Source: Streptomyces sporangiiformans
Lineage (GTDB): Bacteria > Actinomycetota > Actinomycetes > Streptomycetales > Streptomycetaceae
Assembly: GCF_005768555.2 (NCBI RefSeq)
Contig: NZ_VCHX02000142.1
Coordinates: 1-57,936 of the forward strand
DNA length: 57,936 bases
Direction of reading: 5' to 3'
The position numbers and the translations under genes were made by a program. Shown here in pieces: positions 51,938-57,936 of the stretch (the stretch's first letter is position 1; each line of letters opens with the position of its first letter). The notes under the pieces were generated by a model. It searched no databases. It was not told the DNA's origin and saw only the letters and a list, made by a program, of their open reading frames with translations.

Positions 51938-52849
51938 GTGACCACGGTGAATGGGATCTACGAGACACTCGACGACCGGTTCCGCACCGGGCGCTGCACC
52001 CTCGGGGACCGGCACCTGGAGCGCCTGTACGAGGGCTGCCGCTGGGCCGAGGGCCCGCTGTACGTCCCCGCCTGGCGCCAGGTGATCTGGAGCGACATCC
52101 CCAACGACCGGCTCATGCGCTGGGACGAGGCGACGGGCACGGTGGGCGTCTTCCGCGCACCGGCCGGCAACAGCAACGGCAACACCGTGGACCGTCAGGG
52201 GCGCCTGATCTCCTGCGAGCAGGGCAACCGGCGGGTGACGCGCACGGAGCACGACGGGCGGGTGACGGTGCTGGCCGACCGTTACGACGGCAAGCGGCTC
52301 AACAGCCCGAACGACGCCGTCGTACGCTCCGACGGCACCATCTGGTTCTCCGACCCCGACTTCGGGATCGTCAGCGACTACGAGGGACACCGGGCGGAGA
52401 GCGAGATCGGGGCCTGCAACGTGTACCGGCTGGACCCGGTGACGGGGGAGATCCGCATCGCCGCGGGGGGCTTCGAGGGACCGAACGGTGTCGTCTTCTC
52501 GCCCGACGAACGGCGGTTGTACGTCTCCGACTCCCGCGCCGCCCGTGTCTCCGTCCACGAGGTACGCGACGACGGCTCGCTGTCGTCCGGCAAGGTGTTC
52601 GCCGAGGGCAAGGAAGGCGTCCACTACGACAACATCCGCTTCGACGACGAGGGCCGTCTGTGGGTGGCCGCCCTCGACGACGGCGTGCACTGCTACGCGC
52701 CCGACGGCACCCTCATCGGGCGCCTGCTGATCCCGGAGACGGTGTCCAACATCGCGTTCGGCGGCCCGAAGAACAACCGGATGTTCATCACGGCCACGAC
52801 GTCGTTGTACTCGTTGGTGATGTCGGTGACGGGGGCGCCGCGGATTTGA
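51938..52849 (+). CDS. SMP-30/gluconolactonase/LRE family protein
   Basis: 303 residues. Six-bladed propeller with the metal ligands of lactonases: Glu in 'WAEGPLYVP', Asn in 'NSPNDAVVRSDGTIWFSDPDFGI' and 'GPNGVVFSPDERRLYVSDS'. Hydrolyses sugar lactones or similar. Start: GTG 51938, preceded by TAAAGT at 51925-51930, which could be a -10 for a leaderless mRNA; ATG 51908 in the same frame is the alternative. Its 3' end overlaps the convergent ArsR-type gene by 62 bases. Confidence 0.9.
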   Translation: MTTVNGIYETLDDRFRTGRCTLGDRHLERLYEGCRWAEGPLYVPAWRQVIWSDIPNDRLMRWDEATGTVGVFRAPAGNSNGNTVDRQGRLISCEQGNRRVTRTEHDGRVTVLADRYDGKRLNSPNDAVVRSDGTIWFSDPDFGIVSDYEGHRAESEIGACNVYRLDPVTGEIRIAAGGFEGPNGVVFSPDERRLYVSDSRAARVSVHEVRDDGSLSSGKVFAEGKEGVHYDNIRFDDEGRLWVAALDDGVHCYAPDGTLIGRLLIPETVSNIAFGGPKNNRMFITATTSLYSLVMSVTGAPRI

Positions 52850-53822
52850 CGAGCACTTCGCCGGCGGGCGTCCGGGAGTAGAGCACTGACCGTCCCGCCC
52901 GCCGCCGCTGGACGAGCCCGGCGTCGAGCAGGACCTTCAAGTGACGGCCGACGGAACCGAGCCCCTGCCCGGTCACGGCCACCAACTGGCTCGTGCTCAA
53001 GGGGGAGCCGAGCAGCGCGAGTACGCCCGCCCGAGCGGGCCCGAGCAGCCGGTTGAGGCTCTCGGGCGCGGCGGTCGGTTCCGCCCCGGCCAGCACGCCC
53101 GAGCACGGGTAGACGACCGCGTACCGGTGCGGCTCCTCCCAGCTGACCCAGCCGTGCCGCTGGGGCGTGACCGGCACGAAGAAGAGTTCGGCGCCGGAGA
53201 TCTCGCGCGGCGGGTACTCGTGCAGGTTGACCTGGAGCCGGTTCTCGCCGAGCCAGCGCATGCCCGGCCGCAGGGCGTCGAGGGCGGCGGCCCAGCCGCC
53301 CTGGCTCAACTGGACGGTGCGGGCGACGACATCGGCTTCGAGTACGCGTCGCCGCCGGGCCCAGTAGGGGCGTACGGCTTCGGTCCACACGTACTCCAGC
53401 AGGTCGGCGGCGCGGGCGGGCAGGTCCTCGCGGCCCTGGAGGATCGTCGGGAGGGAGCCGCGCACGGCGACGGTGAGGTGAGCGCGGGCGGCTTGGGGAG
53501 ACGCCTCCCGTACGCGGGCGACCTCCGTCGTGAACTGGGCGCCGCCGTCCTCGGGTTCGACCGGCAGGCCGGTCGGGGTCGGCGTGAGGAAGTCGGCGAT
53601 CCACTCCTTCCCGAGTCCGGCCGCCACGAGGGCGGCGGTGACCGGATCGGCGGCCAACCGCCGTCTGTAGTCACCCAGATGGACGTCGAGCCAGGCACGC
53701 TCGCCCGGGTGGGCGGCCGTCCCCGCGTGCAGCATCTTGAGACCGGCGAAGGTCTCGGCGAGCGGGGACAGCACGAAGCGGCTCCCGGCGAGGGTGTCGG
53801 CGTTGACCTGCCACCAGCCCAT
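52788..53822 (-). CDS. ArsR-family regulator with DUF5937
   Basis: 344 residues. The first 240 residues are the DUF5937 region ('SRFVLSPLAETFAGLKMLHAG' onward); the C-terminal 80 residues are an ArsR-type winged helix ('GVLALLGSPLSTSQLVAVTGQGLGSVGRHLKVLLDAGLVQRRRAGRSVLYSRT'). ATG 53822 is the family start. It is divergent from an MFS gene, and a 20-bp palindrome lies between them (53870-53889), which it may bind. Ligand unknown. Confidence 0.9.
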   Translation of the reverse strand: MGWWQVNADTLAGSRFVLSPLAETFAGLKMLHAGTAAHPGERAWLDVHLGDYRRRLAADPVTAALVAAGLGKEWIADFLTPTPTGLPVEPEDGGAQFTTEVARVREASPQAARAHLTVAVRGSLPTILQGREDLPARAADLLEYVWTEAVRPYWARRRRVLEADVVARTVQLSQGGWAAALDALRPGMRWLGENRLQVNLHEYPPREISGAELFFVPVTPQRHGWVSWEEPHRYAVVYPCSGVLAGAEPTAAPESLNRLLGPARAGVLALLGSPLSTSQLVAVTGQGLGSVGRHLKVLLDAGLVQRRRAGRSVLYSRTPAGEVLVKSAAPPSPTSPTSTTTSWP

Positions 53823-53869
53823 GTCCGCCCGCCTGCCCGCCTGGCTTGTCCGTCGCTCGCCGTCCCATG

Positions 53870-53889
53870 GTTTCGCCCCCGTGCGAAAC
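53870..53889. promoter_or_regulatory. Palindrome GTTTCGC-N6-GCGAAAC, likely ArsR-type operator
   Basis: Perfect 7-bp arms separated by CCCCGT, placed in the 105-bp divergent region between the regulator and the MFS gene. Placement suggests autoregulation and control of the exporter. Confidence 0.65.
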
Positions 53890-53927
53890 ATTAACGGCCG
53901 GGGCGAGGACACTTCGAGACTCCGCCC

Positions 53928-55157
53928 ATGCGCTCCTACCGATCACTGTTCCGCACACCGGAGTTCACGCCGTTGTTCCTGGCCTCCCTGGTCCAGGTGG
54001 CGGCTCAGACGATGAGCGGTCTGGCCTTGGGCACCTTGGTGTACGCGGCCACCGACTCGCCCCTGCTCTCGGCGCTGAGTATGTTCGGACCGTCCCTGGC
54101 CCAGGTCCTGGGCGCGACCACGCTCCTGTCGGCGGCCGACCGGCTGCCGCCCCGGGCGACGATCACGGGCATCGCCCTGGCCTTCGCGGCGGGTACGGCG
54201 ATTCTGGCGACGCCCGTGCCCCTGTGGGCGACCTTCGCCCTGATCCTGCTGCTGGGCCTGGTGGCCTCCCTGGGCGGGGGAGTCCGCTGGGGCCTGCTGA
54301 ACGAGATCCTGCCCAAGGACGGCTATCTGCTGGGCCGTTCGGTCTTCAACATGGCGAACGGGCTCACGCAGATCACCGGATACGCGACGGGCGGCGTCCT
54401 CGTGACGGTCCTGTCCCCGCGCGGCACGCTGCTCACGGCCGCCGCGCTGTACCTCGCGGCGGCGTTCGCGGCCCGCCTCGGCCTGACCCGCCGGGCACCC
54501 CGCGCGTCCGGTCGCCCCTCCGTGGCCGAGACCTGGCGTACGAACGCGCGCCTGTGGTCGTACGCGCCCCGCCGGAACGTCTACCTGCTCCTCTGGATCC
54601 CGAACGGACTGATCGTCGGCTGCGAGTCGCTGTACGTCCCGTACGCCCCCGACCACGCGGGCCTGCTCTTCGCCTGCGCGGCGCTGGGGATGTTCGTCGG
54701 GGACGTGACGGTCGGCCGCGTCCTCCCGCCCCGGGCGCGGCCTCGGTTCGGCATCCCGTTGCTGCTGCTCCTGGCCGCTCCGTACCTGGTGTTCGCTCTG
54801 CGGCCGGGGACGCCTGTGGCGGCGGTCGCCGTCGCTGTAGCCTCCGTCGGCTTCGGCGCGAGCCTGGTCCAGCAGGAACGGTTGATCTCACTGACTCCCG
54901 CTGAACTCAGCGGTCACGCCCTGGGGTTGCACTCCGCCGGGATGCTCACGACGCAGGGGGTGAGTGCGGGGCTCGCCGGGGCGGTGGCCCAACTGACGTC
55001 GCCGGGCGCGGCGATGGTGGTGATGGCCGCCGCGTCGATCGCGGTGACGCTGTCGCTGTCAGTCGCGGGTCAGCGTGAGGAACGACGTCCAGGTGGCGGG
55101 GGCGACGGTGAAGGTCGGGCCGTCGGGGTTCTTGGAGTCGCGGATGTGGATGGCTGA
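53928..55157 (+). CDS. MFS transporter
   Basis: 409 residues with about 12 membrane segments: 'RTPEFTPLFLASLVQVAAQTMSGLALGTLVYAATDSPLLSALSMFG' begins the first two. Efflux-type MFS with a paired ArsR-family regulator gene. The C-terminal 30 residues after 'LSLSVAGQREERR' are Gly-rich and unlike a transporter tail; they are read from the antisense strand of the DUF397 gene, with which this gene overlaps by 99 bases. The original stop seems to have been lost. Confidence 0.88.
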   Translation: MRSYRSLFRTPEFTPLFLASLVQVAAQTMSGLALGTLVYAATDSPLLSALSMFGPSLAQVLGATTLLSAADRLPPRATITGIALAFAAGTAILATPVPLWATFALILLLGLVASLGGGVRWGLLNEILPKDGYLLGRSVFNMANGLTQITGYATGGVLVTVLSPRGTLLTAAALYLAAAFAARLGLTRRAPRASGRPSVAETWRTNARLWSYAPRRNVYLLLWIPNGLIVGCESLYVPYAPDHAGLLFACAALGMFVGDVTVGRVLPPRARPRFGIPLLLLLAAPYLVFALRPGTPVAAVAVAVASVGFGASLVQQERLISLTPAELSGHALGLHSAGMLTTQGVSAGLAGAVAQLTSPGAAMVVMAAASIAVTLSLSVAGQREERRPGGGGDGEGRAVGVLGVADVDG

Positions 55158-55298
55158 GGGGTGGGTGGCTACTTCGATGCACGCGCCGCCCTGCTCGCTG
55201 CTGTAGCTGGACTTGCGCCAGGTGCAGGCTACTTCGATGCAGTTGCCGCCCTCGCTGCCGCTGTAGCTGGACTTGAACCACTGCAGTCCGGTGCTCAT
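55059..55298 (-). CDS. DUF397 protein with duplicated N-terminal half-repeat
   Basis: 79 residues. The DUF397 N-terminal unit occurs twice in tandem: 'QWFKSSYSGSEGGNCIEVA' and 'TWRKSSYSSEQGGACIEVA', followed by a single C-terminal unit 'IHIRDSKNPDGPTFTVAPATW'. The usual protein has one of each. Its ATG overlaps the stop of the XRE-DUF5753 gene (ATGA), so it is translationally coupled to it. The 3' end lies antisense to the MFS gene over 99 bases. Confidence 0.93.
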   Translation of the reverse strand: MSTGLQWFKSSYSGSEGGNCIEVACTWRKSSYSSEQGGACIEVATHPSAIHIRDSKNPDGPTFTVAPATWTSFLTLTRD

Positions 55299-56119
55299 CG
55301 CTCTCCTAGCAAACGGTCCAACAGGCACTTGGTCTCCTGCGGATTGAGCGCCTGTGTCCGCAGCATCGCATACTTGCGCTCCAGGATGGACACCTCGTCG
55401 GGCTCGACGATCAGCCAGCCTTGGCGCTGGCCTTCGACGTAGGCGACGCGCTGGTGGTCGTGGGTCTCGATGAGGACGAACGGCCCATCGAGCCCGGCAT
55501 GGAATTCGCGCCCCGTCGGCATGACTTGGAGGGTGACACCCGGCAGACCGGCCCATACGAGGATGCGGCGCAATTGATCGACGTACACCTCGTCTCCGCC
55601 GAGTCGGTCCATCAGGACCGACTCGGAAATGATGAAGCTGGCAGTCGGCGGATCCTTGCGGTGCAGGATCTCCTTGCGCTCGATGCGTGCCGCGACACGC
55701 TGCTCGATGTCATCCTCACAGAGGGTTGGGACTTTGTTGCGGAGGACCGCGCGGGCGTATGCCTCAGTCTGAAGCAGCCCAGGTAGGACCTGGTTCTCGT
55801 ACGAGGACAGCGCAAGTGACTCCCGCTCCAGATCGATGAACTCCTCAGCCCACCGAGGAAACAGATCCACCTCAGGCATGTGATCCAGTGCGGCCGACAA
55901 CACCCCCTTGCTGTCGAGGACTCGATCCAGCAGCTCCGCGAAGTCCTCCTTCAGCGGCCGTCGACCCTGCTCGATCGACGCGATGGTCTCCTCATCCACC
56001 AGCGCACGCTCGGCCAGCGTGCGCTGGGTGAAACCAGCTGCCCGTCTCAGCACACCCAGCTGCGCACCGACCATCTTCATCGCTGACGCGTTCTTGCGAG
56101 AACGCTTCCTGGAGTTCAT
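55295..56119 (-). CDS. XRE-family regulator with DUF5753 (WhiJ-type)
   Basis: 274 residues from ATG 56119 (GGGGAG upstream). HTH 'LGVLRRAAGFTQRTLAERALVDEETIASIEQGRRP' (about 21-55), then DUF5753 with 'LSSYENQVLPGLLQTEAYARAVL' and 'RIERKEIL'. The four-base overlap with the DUF397 gene and the divergent RsbW-like gene form the three-part set (regulator, DUF397, anti-sigma-like ATPase) seen at whiJ-type loci. Confidence 0.94.
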   Translation of the reverse strand: MNSRKRSRKNASAMKMVGAQLGVLRRAAGFTQRTLAERALVDEETIASIEQGRRPLKEDFAELLDRVLDSKGVLSAALDHMPEVDLFPRWAEEFIDLERESLALSSYENQVLPGLLQTEAYARAVLRNKVPTLCEDDIEQRVAARIERKEILHRKDPPTASFIISESVLMDRLGGDEVYVDQLRRILVWAGLPGVTLQVMPTGREFHAGLDGPFVLIETHDHQRVAYVEGQRQGWLIVEPDEVSILERKYAMLRTQALNPQETKCLLDRLLGER

Positions 56120-56201
56120 GCGCTCCAACTCCCCGCCACGGCACGTAGGTTCACGCCAGCGAACCCGTACAAGAAATCCGTACGGATCCACTCACTGCTC
56201 C

Positions 56202-56663
56202 ATGATGACCACAGAGCGTGATGCTGGTCCCGTGAACAACGAAACCTCACCCGCTCCCCGCGAACGCTTCTACCGGCGGGAACGCCAGTCGATCCCGGCG
56301 GCAAGGGAGTTCACGAGGGCGGCGCTGGAGGACTGGGGCGTACGGAAGGAAACGTGCGACGACGTCCTGCTGTGCGTCAGCGAACTCGCCACGAACGCCC
56401 TTCTGCACGGCGTACCCCCGGGCCGGGGCTTTCACCTGCGCCTGTTCCCGTACGGCGACGGAGCGCTCCGCGTGGAGGTCCACGACAGCGGCGACGGGGA
56501 GCCGCGCGTCGAATGGTCCGAGGGGGAGTCGGGGCGCGGACTGCTGCTCGTGTCGTCGGTGGCGGACAAGTGGGGCGTGGCCGAACGGGACCCGGGGAAG
56601 ATCGTCTGGTGCGAGTTCGCCCCGGCCGGGAGGTGGCCTCCTACCGCGCCACGAACTGCGTGA
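56202..56663 (+). CDS. RsbW/SpoIIAB-like ATP-binding protein
   Basis: 153 residues. GHKL motifs: 'LLCVSELATNALLHGVPPGRGF', 'VHDSGDGEP' and 'ESGRGLLLVSSVADKWGV'. ATG 56202 or the ATG/GTG codons just after it can be the start. Divergent from the WhiJ-type regulator, 82 bases apart. The end overlaps the convergent PH-domain gene by 23 bases. Confidence 0.92.
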   Translation: MMTTERDAGPVNNETSPAPRERFYRRERQSIPAAREFTRAALEDWGVRKETCDDVLLCVSELATNALLHGVPPGRGFHLRLFPYGDGALRVEVHDSGDGEPRVEWSEGESGRGLLLVSSVADKWGVAERDPGKIVWCEFAPAGRWPPTAPRTA

Positions 56664-57006
56664 GGATGGCCTGGACTTCGTAGATGTCGACGCCCTTGGT
56701 GAAGGTCTTCTCGATCGGTGTGGGTGTCCCCGAGATCCAGATCTTGAGCTCGGCGTCGAGATCGAAGTGGCCGGCCGTCTCGACCGAGAAGTGCGTGATG
56801 CTCCGGTACGGGACGGAGTGGTACTCCACCTTCTTGCCGGTGATCCCCTGCTTGTCGACCATGATGAGGCGACGGTCGGTGAACAGGATGGTGTCGCGTA
56901 TCAGCAGGTACGCGGCATACACCTGCTCTCCCTGCCCCATCAACCGCGCGTAGTCCCGCTGTGCGTTCGCCGGGTCGACAGTGTGCGCGTTTCCGAACAG
57001 CGCCAT
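56641..57006 (-). CDS. Bacterial PH-domain protein
   Basis: 121 residues, the length of the single-domain bPH group. Signature: 'YAAYLLIRDTILFTDRRLIMVDKQGITGKKVEYHSVPYRSITHFSVETAGHFDLDAELKIWIS', beta-rich with the conserved 'PYRSI' turn. Such proteins often make oligomeric rings; biological role in Streptomyces unknown. Confidence 0.94.
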   Translation of the reverse strand: MALFGNAHTVDPANAQRDYARLMGQGEQVYAAYLLIRDTILFTDRRLIMVDKQGITGKKVEYHSVPYRSITHFSVETAGHFDLDAELKIWISGTPTPIEKTFTKGVDIYEVQAILTQFVAR

Positions 57007-57253
57007 GAGAGTCCCCTGATCCTTTGCTCCGGTCTTGCGGAACCCGCCTCGGACACTCAGACGCCATGTGACCGCCCGACGTTGAACGCCAAGCTTAGCG
57101 AGTCATCGCAAGACGATGCCGAGGTCACGGATGACGTGGGCTTCGCCGCACGCGTTATGAGGGAGATCACAGGGGCGGCTCCCTGGGCAGCGCAACCTGC
57201 TGATGGGCCGGTGGGTCATTTAAGCGCCCAGTTCACTCCCACGAAAGGGATCC

Positions 57254-57898
57254 ATGAAGTTACGTCGTGCTCTGTCGGCCGCCGCTACCGTCGCCGCTTT
57301 CGGCTCCGCCGTACTGCTCGCTTCTCCTGTCGCGCACGCGTGGGGAGGAACGACCGCGGACAGCGGTACTCTCTCCGTGTCGGCCACCAGCGAGCCGTCC
57401 GCCACGCCGTCTCCGACATACACCCGCCCGGACTTCTGTTCCGGCATTCCCGACGAGGAACGAGGGAAGACGGAGCTGCGCGGCCTCCCGAGCGAGATCG
57501 TCGCCGGTTCCGGGTGGCACGAGTTCACCTATCGCGTGAACAACGTCTCCACGGTCACGGTGATGGAGACCGACCTCGATCTCTCCCTCGGTACCGCCGA
57601 CCCGGAGATCGACGACGTCTCCGAACTCGCCGTCACGGTCGAGTGGTTCAACCCGCAGACCGGCGCGTGGAAGCCCATCGAGGGCGACGGCGCGGAGTGG
57701 GACGACAACTACGACTTCGCCACCCTGGGCACCCTCAAGCCGGGCGAGTACGCGGACGCCGCGATGCGCATCAAGATCGCCAAGAGTGCCAAGGCGGGCA
57801 CGGGCTACTTCTTCACCTCGGGGTATTCGTACGGTGAGGACGGCCAGTGCGGCTTCGACGAGATCAGCCGGTTCGACTTCACCGTCCTGCCGGGGTAG
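57254..57898 (+). CDS. Secreted protein of unknown function
   Basis: 214 residues, ATG after GAAAGGGATCC. Sec signal peptide 'KLRRALSAAATVAAFGSAVL' with cleavage near 'VAHA' (about residue 29). The mature protein is acidic, probably beta-rich ('VNNVSTVTVMETDLDLSLG', 'VTVEWFNPQTGAWKPIEGDG'), with two cysteines ('DFCSGI' and 'GQCGFDE') that may form a disulfide. Absence of an anchor suggests release to the medium or wall. Confidence 0.82.
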   Translation: MKLRRALSAAATVAAFGSAVLLASPVAHAWGGTTADSGTLSVSATSEPSATPSPTYTRPDFCSGIPDEERGKTELRGLPSEIVAGSGWHEFTYRVNNVSTVTVMETDLDLSLGTADPEIDDVSELAVTVEWFNPQTGAWKPIEGDGAEWDDNYDFATLGTLKPGEYADAAMRIKIAKSAKAGTGYFFTSGYSYGEDGQCGFDEISRFDFTVLPG

Positions 57899-57936
57899 TG
57901 CGGAGCCGCCGACCGCGGCCGCCATCGGTGGCGGCC

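Noticed and set aside
1..57936. tRNA or rRNA genes
   Set aside because: No cloverleaf with a GTTCGAATC-type T arm or ribosomal RNA sequence was noticed on reading; a dedicated search was not possible.

Overview
The window is a piece of a Streptomyces chromosome. The base composition is very GC-rich, codons end in G or C, several genes start with GTG or TTG, and the left third carries the afsK / afsS / afsR antibiotic-control locus, which is diagnostic for the genus. Other Streptomyces hallmarks are two XRE-DUF5753/DUF397 pairs, RsbW-like ATP-binding proteins and F420 biosynthesis.

Layout. 1-10.1 kb: 3' end of afsK, a small membrane protein, then a divergent CoA-catabolic block (enoyl-CoA hydratase, DUF35 OB-fold protein, thiolase-fold lipid-transfer protein on the minus strand; acyl-CoA ligase on the plus strand), then afsS and afsR. 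10.2-20.6 kb: amidohydrolase + LLM oxidoreductase, an orphan LuxR-type regulator with a degenerate receiver, two secreted proteins of unknown function, then SDR, LLM oxidoreductase, D-aminoacylase-like amidohydrolase and aldehyde dehydrogenase. 20.6-30.5 kb: GlxA-type regulator and divergent MFS carrier, LysE exporter, Ddn-like F420 reductase, exported PHP metallohydrolase, F420 oxidoreductase, fbiC, and a carboxymuconolactone decarboxylase-like gene under a probable ECF41 promoter. 30.5-38.1 kb: accessory genes and gene remnants, a STAND-like ATPase with about nine TPRs, and a degenerate ADP-ribosylglycohydrolase. 38.1-43.5 kb: Na+/solute symporter, SDR, a lone large serine recombinase and an EthD-like protein. 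43.5-57.9 kb: two WhiJ-type regulator groups, a GPP34 protein, a PBP4/5-like D,D-carboxypeptidase with a roughly 500-residue acidic cytosolic tail, a polytopic membrane protein, glutathione peroxidase, SMP-30 lactonase, ArsR/MFS pair, PH-domain protein and a secreted protein.

The strongest unannotated signal is a 15-bp palindrome, CTGAC-N5-GTCAG. It occurs eight times exactly and once with one mismatch (chance expectation about 0.05), and every copy lies upstream of a catabolic gene: the thiolase/DUF35/hydratase operon, acyl-CoA ligase, amidohydrolase-LLM, SDR, LLM, the second SDR, and the EthD-like gene. No candidate repressor gene is present in the window. I infer one dispersed regulon for breakdown of an unidentified CoA-activated compound, probably by a retro-aldol step like that in steroid side-chain degradation. 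Other notable points are an ADP-ribosylglycohydrolase that has lost both metal-binding motifs next to a STAND-TPR protein, a near-perfect ECF41 promoter with no sigma gene nearby, and a recombinase lying between two members of the CTGAC-N5-GTCAG gene set.
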